A stretch of DNA of 64,000 nucleotides from Desmodus rotundus (Eukaryota; Chordata; Mammalia; Chiroptera; Phyllostomidae): NCBI RefSeq assembly GCF_022682495.2, contig NC_071397.1, positions 24,443,427 to 24,507,426 on the forward strand, written 5' to 3'. Of this stretch, positions 50,270 to 62,043 are shown piece after piece. The stretch's first letter is position 1. Every line of letters begins with the position of its first letter. The notes beneath the pieces were generated by a model, which saw only the letters and a program-made list of their open reading frames with translations, was not told where the DNA came from and made no database searches. The position numbers were made by a program, and so were the translations under genes.

Positions 50270-50420
50270 CCATATATTACAGCTCTCTCATTAGCTGATG
50301 AAGACAGTGACGTGCAGGGAGGCAAAGTGACTTGCTTGAGGTCACACAGCTGGTTGTTTCCCATCCAGGACCTAGGTTTGGTTCTGTTCACCAAGTGTTC
50401 GGCCTTCCCATCACACACTA
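50270..50420 (-). repeat. MIR SINE
   Basis: 'gacttgcttgaggtcacacagc' with flanking 'agctgatgaagacagtgacg' and 'ggacctaggtttggttctg' is a reverse-complement MIR. Confidence 0.8.
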
Positions 50421-50424
50421 ATAG

Positions 50425-53400
50425 TTTAACACCGCCAACTTTAATTCAATCAGATATAAAGTTGTTAGGATTTGTTGGTTAACAAGACAAAATGTGTTTG
50501 AGTTCATTAATGAACGGCATGCAGATGTTGGAGAAATAGAGAGTGGACTAAGAAGCAGCATCCTACTCTACTCTAGAAAATGGAGGGTGAAAAAAAAGAA
50601 AGAGGTGTTCTTCTGCTTCTACATCCAAAAATGTTTTTGGCAACACTTCTTTTCAATTTTACCAACTAGTGCATTTGGTATGTAATCATTTTAAAGTTTG
50701 TTCTTAAAAAAAGTGCTTCTCTGGAAATAGTCTATTGTCAAGGGGATTTTAAAAATCAAGTTATAATTAGACTTCATTTAACACACCCATAAACTTGCAG
50801 CCCTTGTGTTTTGCACAGGTGTGCCCTAGTCTCCTATTCCAGCAGGGCAAGTGTCGGACAACCAAAACAACTTAGACGTAGGCAGAGAGGCACCGTAAGG
50901 ACTTTGATTTGCCCTGATAATTATAACATGTGGGAGAAATGGCTGTTGAGGTTTTCCATTCTCCTTTTGCTACACGGATTTAGAGTAAAATTCAGTAAAG
51001 CTCCAAATCTAGGACCCTAAAGATGCAATTTTCTTAAAAGTGTTCATTATAATAAGTCACGGAGAACAAAGTTATACTGAAGTTAAGAAGTGGGTTTTAC
51101 AATCTAAAAACCAGAGACTTCTGAAATATACATTTCTTTAATATTTTTATTTTTAAAGCTCACAAGGGCTGTCAAACTTAAAATGCAATGGATACAGCTA
51201 AGAAAAAAAAAATCACCTCCACCATGGTGTAATAGCAGCCCTGACAAGTACCTGGGGGAGCTCTGGGCAGAGCAGCCACAGCGCTATCCCTTCAGGAAAG
51301 TCCCCCGTGGTGTTTGCTGTCAGTGAGGAATGTGTTAAGCCCTCTACCCGGGAGACTGACAGGGATACACTCCAACAGGCAGAATTATCAGCCGCTCACC
51401 CTTATGACAGCTTTTCTTTCTCTAGAGCTTAAAGACTTGGGGCAGAAAGAGTCTCACTCTAACAATTTCAAGTTGATTTAATACACAAGAACAAAAAAGA
51501 TGAGATTTGAAAATACCCTTGGCTCCTTTAGAACGGCAAAGAGAATTATAAAATGTCGTTGTTTTCAGACTGAATCATTAGGTGCGATATTTAGATTTGC
51601 CCTCTGGAAAAGAGTGGATGTTCTCTGCCAGGTGTGAAGTCATGGATGCAAATCAAATGGGCAGCGAAACGCTGACTTTTAAGGAGCTGTATTCACTTGA
51701 CGAGCTTCTAACACGCCAGTTGTGCTCTAAAGTGTCTGCTCAACAGCAGAGGCAGAAAGGAATTAATTTGCTTGTAGCAAGATCCTACTCAGGACCAATG
51801 GGCTGTGATTAGAAAAAGGGAATTAAAAATATACCAGTATTTGTTTATTGTTTAGTCCTTAGAAAAAACACTTATTTTAGAGTACATTAATAAGTGAGCA
51901 TTTGCAAGTTATTCTTGTTTGCTCTTCATATTTTTAGATTTCAGAAATAGAGGGGAACACAATTTTTAGTAATCCCTATAACGTGCTCTCCTTAGGAAAA
52001 TAAGGACGCAAATAGCCCTCCAGGAATCACGGTATGAATAATTCATATGTTTTGAGATTGAGCCATAGTTCTGATATTGGGTGTTCATAACTCCCTTTTG
52101 CAGATCACATTCAGGATTTACAATATCATCATTACAGTCCAATTGGGATCATGACCTGATAATCTAAGACTGTTTATGCTTAGCTTTGGAATGATACTTT
52201 GTCTCTCAAGGATAGGGATAAGGTATATGGAACACTCAATTCCTGGAGGAGCATGCTGATGTCAGATACATTGGACACCCTTAATGCCAAGTAGATACAT
52301 ATGAAGTCAGGATTTGGTTACAAACTACAGCTAAGTTTTAGAAGTATTCTGTCTCTCTCTCCCTCTGTTTCTTCCTCATTATCCCCCAATTTAATCTTTG
52401 TCTCACAACTGTGCAGGGATAGAAATTCCAGACCTCATTGGCCAAGTCATTTAATCATAGTCATTGAAATCATTGGAGTTACCCGTTTAATTACTTTGAC
52501 AAAATCAATTCTACAGTAATTGGTATACTTTCTAAAAATACTCCCTTGCCGAATTAATGCTTTCCTCTAAGAAACTGTTGATTTGTCTGAGCTGACAAAA
52601 TGAGGCCTCTGAAAGTGTCAGTCCTTTCATGTTTAGTTGTTCCTATCAAATGTATGAAATATAACTTCCATTGACCCCATTTTACGAGTGAAAATCATAT
52701 TAAATGCTCCTGTGGTTTCTTAGTAAAGTTGAGTACTTCCCCAGACTCTTAAAATATTGAGGCATTGTCTTTTGGTAAAAGGACAAAGAAGAAAGCAAGG
52801 ATCAAGTCATTTGATATTGGACATTGAGAAAAATCAAAACAGAAAAAAGCCCCTAAGCGATAAATGTATAATATAATTTTGAGCACTTTAATTTTTATTA
52901 AATTGCAACACAGAGAAGGGAGTAGAAAGAGCTTCCACTTAAACTTACTCTGCTTAGCTGAGGCCTCACTGAAGTGGTTCTTCCTGTTTGGGAGTGCCCA
53001 CCGCAAAGGGACACGTTTCCACACAGTGGCCGCGGGACACAGGCTCGTTTAATCCTTGACTTTCTGCAGTGAGATTGCTGTGGGTTAGCTGAGGGTGTGC
53101 TCACTCCCCTCCTGCGCCCGCAGGACTCCTGCACTCTTTTCCACAGCTCGGTTGGCATCAGTTTAGGGAATGCAAGTTTAAGTAAACATAATTGAATTGG
53201 GGTGAACGGGTGGTTTTAAAGTAACTTTAAGAACAATAATAAGAACTTTTTGAATAAGCCACTCCATTGTTTCCTCTGACTATATCAACCAACTGGAATT
53301 ATATAATAAAATTTATATACTATATATCCCAAGTATGTCAATTATAAATTGAGATCAGCTTTTCTAAATTAGTTCTATGAAATCAGTGGTGGAACAAAAA

Positions 53401-53685
53401 AAAACTCAGGCCCTGTTTGAAATGGGATTGTCTAAACCAGTGGTTGCTAAACTTTTTTGATCATGTTCCATATATATTATTTATTGAAAAGTATATTCAC
53501 ATATGAATATGCAATAATATGGATATCAAAAAACACAAAAAATGGAAATGATAAGATGGACCGTACATGTACCACTAGCGCGAAAGGCTTATTCTGTGAG
53601 GAAGACTGGCTCCCTGGTTTAATTCTCTTACCACAGGACTTCTCAGAGCCTTTCCTGCCTGTACCACCCACTGCGAGCTCCTGAA
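50425..53685. other. Repeat-poor intron, candidate conserved non-coding sequence at 51.2-51.8 kb
   Basis: I recognise no repeat in most of this stretch. 51.2-51.8 kb is balanced in composition, with several ATTA-type homeodomain words and no open frame of interest. 53.43-53.6 kb starts with 'ccagtggttgctaaactttt', which looks like the end of an old hAT repeat. Function is not shown. Confidence 0.35.
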
Positions 53686-53689
53686 AGGC

Positions 53690-53900
53690 TGAAGCCAGAG
53701 AGATCTAGATTCCCGATTTACCCACCACTTCTGAGCTATCTCACTTCTGACTGGTTACATTTTCTGAGCTTCAGTTTCCATATCTGAACAATATAAAAAT
53801 AACGACATACCTCATGGGGTTATTGTGTGGGTCACGTAGGAAGACGAATGTAAAGCTCTGAGCTGAGGGCCTGGCAGGTAGTAAGCGCTCAGTGAAATGC
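53690..53900 (+). repeat. MIR SINE
   Basis: 'gagcttcagtttccatatctg', 'cctcatggggttattgtgtgg' and 'gtaagcgctcagtgaaatgc' match the second half of MIR in the forward direction. Confidence 0.85.
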
Positions 53901-55990
53901 AAGCTCATTTCAACACACGCTTTTTTATGGGCCACCTTATCGTACTAGTTTTATGTGGAACGTACTTTTTGGAAATGTTCCAGATTAGATTATTTGTCCA
54001 TGGGTTATTTTATTGTTTTATTTTCTTAAATTTCACAAAAACTTACTGACTTGACTGTCTCCTAAGTAATAGGCCTAGTAGTAGGTTCAGGGTAACGGCT
54101 TAGATGATTATTCTGAAGAACTTTCAAACCATTCTCAATTCGGCAAACATTTTAGAGCCTACTATGTGCCAGGCACCTTGTGCTGCTCCAAGGAAGACAT
54201 GATATCGGTGCTCACAGAGCTCACAGTTTGGGGCTCTACTTGTTTTTTGTATTTATCTTTTACATAGTGGCCATTTAAAAGATAAACACAAAATGTTGTG
54301 AACAGCGTTCTGGTAGGAGGTGGATAAACCGGCGTCTTCCCATGTCAGTTTGCACATCATTTTAAGCCGTTCTTAGCTTATCCTAAGGACGGCAGGAAGC
54401 CACTTTCAAATGCAAAATCATGGAATGACAAAATACGAGAAAAGACACAATGTGAGCACGTCAGTGTACAAACAAAAACCCTGCACCTGAGGAGCTGCGA
54501 GCATTGCACGGAACGGGAGGCGATTTACATCACACACAGGGCTCCCATCCCTGCTTATTTCATTCCCGACAATCAATAAATTCCACCGCCTCTTCATAAA
54601 ACGTTGACAGCACAGTTTTTCATGTAGCATAAATGTACTCGGACTCTAATCAATTTTCCGTTTCTGTGAAGAATTTTTTATGTACAACAAATGTGTTTGT
54701 GCTCTCATTGCGTGGTTACTGGCAGGTGCCCCGCATTATCGTAGCTCTAAACTGCCCAAGCACAACCTGGTGGGTGTGGTGGGATCTGACCGCCTGGGCT
54801 GACAGGCCTGCGAAGGTGAATTCTCTGGTGAGCTCTGGGGTAAACTGCAGAGGTTTACATTTCCACACACGCTCTACAAAATCAATTTGCCATTCAGCAG
54901 AGACAATTCTGCCCCGGTGCATGGTCTATCCATTTTAAAGACATGTTTAATAAGCAGGAACTGCTTGTGTTGCGAGGGAGAATTCCGTGAGGTTGCTAAA
55001 CCATGACAAAGTGCCGGAAAGAACAAAAAAATTATTTGGCCTTTTGAGTTTATTCTACTGACAGTGCTCCAGAGGCAGATAGGAAGACTCTGAGAGTGAA
55101 CATGCGGCTCTCTGTTTACAGGCAGGCAATACCAGCTGCGCGGCTCCCTAGGAACGGAGACGTGAAAATCTGCAAACCAATTTGATTTTTCATTTAGTGT
55201 GATTATTAGAAATTGCCTCATGGGGGTAGTTTTAAGATGAGGTAATGTTTCATAAATCAGATCTGAAGTTTGCTTTAATTTTCTAATTTGGAAAGATGTA
55301 GTTTTTTATTGTGTTGCTTATTTTGAGATTTTTTACAATATTGGAATAATATTTATACCCCAGTTTCATCAAGTTGCAAAATATATTTTATAAACTTATA
55401 ATTTATGAAATCTTCTGACTGAAATGAGATAAATAAAATAACACAAGAAATTCTGTACCTTCCCTTTGAGAAGGAGTCTAAGGGCTTATGAACAAAATCA
55501 GAAATATTGGAGAAAACATATTAAGATATAAAATTCAGGGAACTCATGACACTGATGACATCGGTAAGGATGAGGTTTAGCCCCAGACCAAATAGACAGA
55601 GGTTTACATGTGACAAAACCGCTGTTGTATGTGACCAAATAACAGAGGTTTAAGCCAAATAGGTTACTTCTCTCTCATTAACAATGAGTCTGATGGCAGG
55701 CAATCCCCGACTGGTATGGTTACTTATCAGGGATTTAACCTTGATAACCTTTTCACATGTTTGCTCCTCCATCCTGAGGTCTCCTGAAGATGTTTTCTGG
55801 AATTCAATCCATCTCTTCCGCATTCTAGGCTTCAGAGAGAAGGAGGGTTTGGGGTCATGTTACTCTTCAGGAGTTTTTCTGAGGTCAGTACCATACTCTA
55901 ACATGTCTGCTTATATCGGATAGCCCACACTTTAGTCCTATGACTTCATTCTGCTTTGAGGAAGGTTGAGACATCTTAGCTGGGTATATT
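53901..55990. other. Repeat-poor intron, candidate conserved non-coding sequence at 54.4-55.2 kb
   Basis: 54.4-55.2 kb has mixed composition with several CpGs and no recognised repeat; such blocks in a large retinal gene may be regulatory, but the sequence alone does not show it. 'actatgtgccaggcaccttgtg' at about 54160 is the start of an old repeat of unknown family. Confidence 0.35.
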
Positions 55991-55997
55991 ACTGCCT

Positions 55998-56018
55998 CCC
56001 CCCCCCCCCCCCCCCCCC
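55998..56018 (+). repeat. Poly(C) run of 21
   Basis: There are 21 consecutive Cs, then 'gccaatcagg'. Homopolymer C of this length is rare and its exact length may be a sequencing estimate. Confidence 0.95.
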
Positions 56019-57345
56019 GCCAATCAGGTGTGTATTAACAAAACAGGACAGACTATATTGGTAAAGGCTCCTAAACAACTAGGAAGGTCTGTCAGAACTG
56101 ATCATTCCCCAAGTCAAATAGCTTATTTTCTTGCTATTTTTAATAGGTGTGTATGCGTGTGAATGCATGTAAGTATGTATAAATAAATAACTAAATCCAA
56201 TACTAATCACTGGGAGAAAGTATAATGCTTTTAGAATCATTATAGCATTAGCTATAGATATATGAGCAATTTCTAAACCTAACTGAAGCATTTGACCAGA
56301 AAATATTTCCTGGATATATGTATTTTAAAGACTCATTTGCTTATAAACACAAAATCAATAATAATTATTTGAATAATAACTATAACTGTATTCTGCTGGG
56401 ACAGCCACTTACATAAATAGAAGAAATGTACTAATTCAATCTGTCAATGGATTGGATTATAGGAATCCACCAAAACTATTTTTCAAGGCCATTTTAGTGC
56501 GCATTAGAACTATGTATTTAAGTGCTGCCTTTTTAATATGTGCCAATCTAACTTTTTGCTTTCCACAGATATTGAAAAAAAGAAAAAAAAAGGAAGGCAG
56601 GAGGTACACACTTTCCTGCTGAGCAAAATTTAAGGCAATTCCCTCAGTTCTAAAGAGAAGAAAAATGCAGACCACTCAAAGGTTGCCTTCAACCCAAAGC
56701 AGAGGAATCACTTTTCTGAGTGCTTTCTTGTGTGACCACCATCACCTCTGTCTTCTTGCCCCCCTCTGTGACTGGGCTTGATCTTTTAACATTTCTTTGC
56801 AACCAGACGCTAGAAAATACAGGATTTAAACATGGTGGGAAATGAGGACTATTGAGACACACTGAACAGCAGGGTAATCAAACAGCTGTTGAGTTGGAAA
56901 GAAAAAGCTGGATCATATCAGAGTGGATGCTATCAAAAGTGTTACAAGCTTACATGACGGAAAATTACATGTACTTGAAATATGCCTTTACAAAATGCCA
57001 GCCTGACATTAAGCTGCTTTAGAGAGGTATCATGTCCTTAAATAGCCCGGTGATTATCTGTGTCCCTGGAGCACTGCTTTCTTCCCTGATTTTCTAACAC
57101 CCTGGCTTGTCCCTAATCACTGCAGAGAGTCACCAGTTTGGGAAAAAAAATCTTAAAAGGAAATTAATTTTGATTTGCTTTGACATTCTAGAGAGTTTTT
57201 TTTTTTCTTAAATAAAGCTGGATGGAAAGCCAGTCTTCTTTCCCACAATGACAAGGTATGGCAGTTAGTTCCCTGTGAATGTATGAACCTGGCTTGACCA
57301 CCCTTAAAAAAGCAAAAGTATTGCCTGTGTGACCAGTAACATGTT
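56019..57345. other. Repeat-poor intron, candidate conserved non-coding sequence at 56.45-57.2 kb
   Basis: No repeat is recognised. It contains ATTA and CTAATC words (for example 'gtccctaatcactgcag' at about 57110), which fit homeodomain and CRX-type sites, but such words are common by chance. Confidence 0.3.
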
Positions 57346-57349
57346 AACC

Positions 57350-57550
57350 ATGCTACATGAATTATGTCATTTAATTCTCATGAAATCTGTAAGGTAGGTT
57401 ATATTATTAGACTCATTGAAGTTGAAATACAGGGAGACCGAGTGAGTTGCCCAAGATGACTCCCTGGCAAGTCAGCAGCCAAATGGAGATTTTAACCCAG
57501 CCAGACTATTTCCAGGGCCTACGTTCTCCATCAGTGGGTTACACTGCTTT
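57350..57550 (-). repeat. MIR SINE
   Basis: 'aggtaggttatattattaga', 'gagttgcccaagatgactcc' and 'agattttaacccagccagac' form a reverse-complement MIR. Confidence 0.8.
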
Positions 57551-57559
57551 CTTCAAAGG

Positions 57560-59030
57560 CTGAGCTCCGCTGAGACACCTAGGTTGGGAGAATAATGTAA
57601 ATTAATTAAGAAATATTTACAGAAGGGACAGGGAGAGCAGGAGATAAGAGAAAACATCCTCTGCCCCTCCTTGTTTTTAGAATGTCCCAAGAAAACAAGA
57701 AGAGATTATGCTTGCATAAAACTAGGCAACAGGACATATGAAGAAGGAGCACAAGTCTAGAAAGTAAAGCACTTTACAAAGGAAGGCAGCCGGAAGTTTT
57801 CTGTTTCTAGTGTTTGTCTCAGTTCTAGTCACTGCTGCCAAGATCTCCCCAGAATGAATTTCCCAGTGAAAATACCAACATGGTAGGAAATGTCATAATT
57901 ATATTTTTTATGATCCCCCAAAGAATACATTAGTATGGCAGATACGGCTATAATTTAAAAAGAAAACTGCTATGTAACAAACATAAGCGCTGATGAGATA
58001 AAACAAGCTGATTTTCCCTTGTCTGGTATTAACAAAAATGCAGAGATAAAAAAGGGATTCTCAGATATTATTCTGTGCCTGTTCTAGAGTATAGCTGTAA
58101 TTGGACAACAACTATGGTTATTAGTTACTCTATGTTTTTCTTTCTTGAATAAACATATATTCAGCCTGTTCTGGAAAATCTCCTGGAGGTCAGGTTGGTA
58201 AGAGCGAATGGTCCAAGAAATGGTATGGGCACCACCTCACACTAATTGTTGCAGCAAAGGCATTGACGCCTGCTTGGTGCAAAGATGGCTCCTTGGAGGG
58301 AGCACTTGTGTGGGTACCTGTGTGATTGTTAGGGCATATGGATGTGGTAAGCTCTCCTTCCTTGACCTCCAGCTTCTCTGAAGCTCTTGCCCGAGATACT
58401 CACAAGAACTTGTACTCTCGCCAGTCCTGTCTGGTAATCTGGAATATGGGAAAATTAACGTCTTGTGGGGAAACCCTCATTTTAAAGGAACCATGAGTCG
58501 ATGGTTAAGTGCTTCTCTGTGTTGTCTCTTGGGCAGACAATTCTCAGACCCATTCTATACGTTTCCTCATAAGGCCAGAAAATCCTGAAACTCATCTTAG
58601 ATAGCTCTTCACAAGACCCCAGTAGAATCAAACACAGTTGTCCACGGTGATGTTCTCGAGAATAGGCCTCTCTGCTGACTTTCGCTCCTCTCCTGCTTCA
58701 TTCTCTCTATTCTTCACTCCACTCCTGTTTCCTAGGTTCACCCCCCCCCAAACACACACACACGTACACAAAATAAAACAAAAAAACCACTTGAATGCAA
58801 TTCTTTATCCATAACCAGGTTCCACTTTTGTGGGGAACCCAGGCTAAGACAATGCCCCATCATGAAAGGTGCCATATTTATGGGCTGAAAGGTAATAGAC
58901 GGTGTTTGTGCAAGGCTAGTATTGCTATTTAACATGTTTTTTCCCTCTACCAGATCCCAAAATATTGGAATCCTGGAGGACTTAGTCCTTAGTCTTCATC
59001 TTTATATACAATCTTAGACCATTACCCACC
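57560..59030. other. Intron, unassigned
   Basis: No exon seen. A C run and short (CA)n lie at 58741-58765. Confidence 0.35.
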
Positions 59031-59039
59031 ACCTCGATT

Positions 59040-60010
59040 TTGATGACTCCTGCCTTATTGTATCTTCAGTCCTGACCTTTTCCTTGAATACCAGCATTAT
59101 TTATTCAATTGCCTACATATCATCTTTATTTGGATATCCAACAGTCATCTTTTCCATCATCTGTGTAAAATACCATTCTTATTTATTTCCCATTAATGCC
59201 CTCTAAAAGCCCTCTCATGCCTCTAATCTTCCTCATATCACTGCCACCTTCTACCAAGAGTTCAGTCAAAGCAGCTCAAGAAATCCGATGTTCTTGATTC
59301 AGCCCTTTTCACACATTTCCCAGCAAGTTCTGTCAATTCTATGTCCATCTCCAGATCAGACCTCAAGTTCATCCACTTATTTCCACCTCCACTGTCATCA
59401 TGCTTGTCTTAAGAAAATTATCTTTTGTCAGGGTCACCGACAAAAGCCTTCTAACATCAGTCTCTATACTGCATTAAAAGTGGTTTAAACAAGCACATAC
59501 GCACTACTTGCCTCTTTAAAACATTCCAATGACTTTTTCAGGGACCTAGAAATAAGTCTAGAACCTTCCCATGCTCCCAAGGCCCTGTATGACCTAGGTC
59601 CTGTTTATGTCAAGTGTAATTTCTCCCTTGCTCCCTTAGGCTCCAGCTATTGTAACACATTTCTATTCTTCCAAAATCCTGGGCTCGATCTGTCTTCAGG
59701 GTCTTCCATTTTCAGAACCTTCTGCCTGAATAGTTGTTTCTTCTGCTTTGCATACGGCATACTCCTCCTTCTTAGGCCTTGGCGCAAATATCCCCTACTC
59801 TGCAGTCATCTGTATAGTGAACACCTTTCTAGGATAGTGCCTCCACCCTGGTGACTCTATTGCTTCCTGTTTATTTCCCTCGTAAATCTTTTCATAAATA
59901 TATATTGTGTCTTGAGCCACTTGTATTTTCTTTCTGTCTCCCCAGTGAGAAGGCAAGTCTATGAGGGTAGGAGTCTCAGATGGACCTGGCACATTTGTGG
60001 AATATGTTAA
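59040..60010 (+). repeat. L2-like LINE region
   Basis: The order 'aaaacattccaatgactttt', 'caaggccctgtatgacctag', 'ttctgcctgaatagttgttt', 'ctccccagtgagaaggcaag' and 'tggacctggcacatttgtgg' is that of an L2 3' part in the forward direction, over nearly 1 kb. Confidence 0.6.
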
Positions 60011-60014
60011 TTAA

Positions 60015-61280
60015 TAGGCTAATTATTTTGAGAAATTCCTCTGGTTGGGTACATGTGGGGATTTCTTCTTAGCTTCACTGAGGCAAAGAGCCTGATTAAC
60101 ATTTTCAAATATTTTTATGTTAATAACCCATAAATCTGTGCATCTTGGGAACCCTAATGAGGTCAAGAGATGAGAGTCAACAATAATTTTTTTTGGTAAA
60201 TATGTGAAAACATCCTTATTTTCTATGGTAGTCTTGTTTTTTAAGTAGGAAGCAACACTAATGATTCATTCCTTAGCAATCAAATTTATTGAGATTACTT
60301 GCATTTTCAATAGTTTTATCTAATAGGATAATTATGTCTGAGAAACATGAGATTTTTATAGGAAAGAAAGACTTCATATTCATCCAGTCTAGGATGCTTT
60401 TTTCTTATAAATATTACTTGGTTAACTTCTACTATAACTCTGCTACACAGAGAACAAAATTCCTAGTAATTCTTAACTTCCCTTCTTCTAGTTACACATA
60501 AATCCATTGTTTTAATTCCCTTCAAAGACATACCTATCAAAAAAACTTCAGTGCTTTTTAGTCCCAGATACCTCATTATTCTAGTTTCAATTTTCGTGCC
60601 CGTTACATCAGGGTGTGGTCCCCAGCTTTTTGAGTCAGCAAAGGCTGGACCTCTTTGCTGGTGCACTGGGAGCCAAGGGCCCCGTCTTCACTCTGGTAGC
60701 TGTATTCTAAAATTTGGTGATGAATACCACAGGTGCCAAAATAACACTAATGCCTAAGCGGTAAACTTTATGGTAAAAATAAATATGAAACAAGTCCCGT
60801 CCTGAGTTGATAAAATATTAATACCAATTACGTTTTATTATTTCTGAAAATATTCAGACATATTCCTTTCTGTATATCAAAGCCGACACTGCACTCTTAG
60901 GCAATTTGCTTTTTAAAGCAATCTTATATTACAGCATCTTGCACTTTTTTATAATTCAGGGTTTGCGCACACTGGGTTTTCCTGAGGAGATGCACATGGC
61001 TATTACTTGTGATTTAGGTTCTTGGTGTATAGTAATTATCATAGGTTTTTTAACTTTAAAAAAATAACTGGTCTATAGTATACACATTTGTTAGTTACAT
61101 CCCAGTTGGCCAAAACGATTTTATGTCTTGCACCTGATTTTCCTTGTTACACTTCGAGCATCAGAATGACTGAGATTTTACAATACAGAGACTTTCTGTA
61201 GTCTCACCTCAGGATAAACTCATTATCCTCTTCATAATTACTTGATGGATATGAGAAATACCTGCTCAGGGGTCATCTCA
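60015..61280. other. Intron, unassigned
   Basis: No exon, RNA gene or firm repeat seen. Confidence 0.35.
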
Positions 61281-61297
61281 TTAATGGATCTTATCTT

Positions 61298-61718
61298 TTT
61301 ATTTATTTTATTTTTAGGTTTTTTTGATTCCAGTTTACATTCATTGTCATTTTGTGCCAGTTTCTGGTGCACAGCTTAGTGTAGTGGTCAGACAACCATA
61401 TACCCCACAAAGGACTCCCTGCTATTCCAATCGCCCGCCTGGCACCATACACAGTTACCACAACATCATCGACTATATTCCCTATGCTGCACCTTAATCC
61501 CCATGACTGTTCTGTAACTACCACGTTGTACTTCTTCCCCTCACCTCTTTCACCCACACCCACGAACCTCCTCCCCTCTGGCAGCCATCAGTCTGTTCTC
61601 TGGATCTACGTGTCTGTTTCAATTTTGTTTGTTTATTCTGGGCTTTAGATTCCACATATAAATGAAGTCATATGGTATTTGTCTTTCACTTATTTCACTT
61701 AGCTTAATTCTCTCTAGG
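61298..61718 (-). mobile_element. 5'-truncated L1 3' end next to an EYS exon
   Basis: On the minus strand it runs from 'aagctaagtgaaataagtga' through 'caaataccatatgacttcat' and 'gactgatggctgccagaggg' to an A-rich tail near 61300. Flanking repeats at 61282-61297 and 61719-61734 (14 of 16 bases, 'taatggatcttatctt' type) fix the borders. The copy ends 153 bp downstream of the EYS exon's last base at 61871, on the same strand as the gene. Confidence 0.85.
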
Positions 61719-61870
61719 TAATAGATCTTGTCTTGATTGACTTGATAAGAACCAAGAAAATGATTTGACATATTTGATTGGTTGGGTGTTGTCCTTGATT
61801 GCCCAGAGTAACTCTACCCTCTTCACCTCCTGCTGCCTGGGCCCCTTGCTTAATAATCCAATGTTCTTAC

Positions 61871-62043
61871 CGTCAGTGCAGAGCAGCCCAGACCTCCCGT
61901 AGGGGCAGAGGCAGACAAACTCTGGCCCGGACTTAGGAACACAGGTGGCACCGTTTCTACACGGGTCGTTTTCACAAGTTGCAAACTGGCACAGCTTGCC
62001 TGAGTACAGCCTTGGACACTCACAAAACCAGTTTTCACCGTCA
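61871..62043 (-). CDS. EYS: EYS exon: EGF repeat end plus one complete EGF-like repeat
   Basis: The 173-bp exon starts after a pyrimidine-rich tract and AG at 62045-62044 and ends at a GTAAG donor beginning at 61870. It reads in one open frame of 57 codons, with one base belonging to the previous codon and one base left for the next. The first part (DGENWFCECPRLYSGKLC) is the C-terminal half of an EGF repeat. Then comes a full six-cysteine EGF repeat with cysteines in ATC, DPC, ATC, FVC, LC and LLC contexts and the CPYGRSG turn. It lacks the D-x-D/N-E start of calcium-binding EGF repeats. In EYS these repeats belong to the extracellular part that interacts with the interphotoreceptor matrix and ciliary region. 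The identity is strong because the next exon continues exactly as in EYS. Confidence 0.95.
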
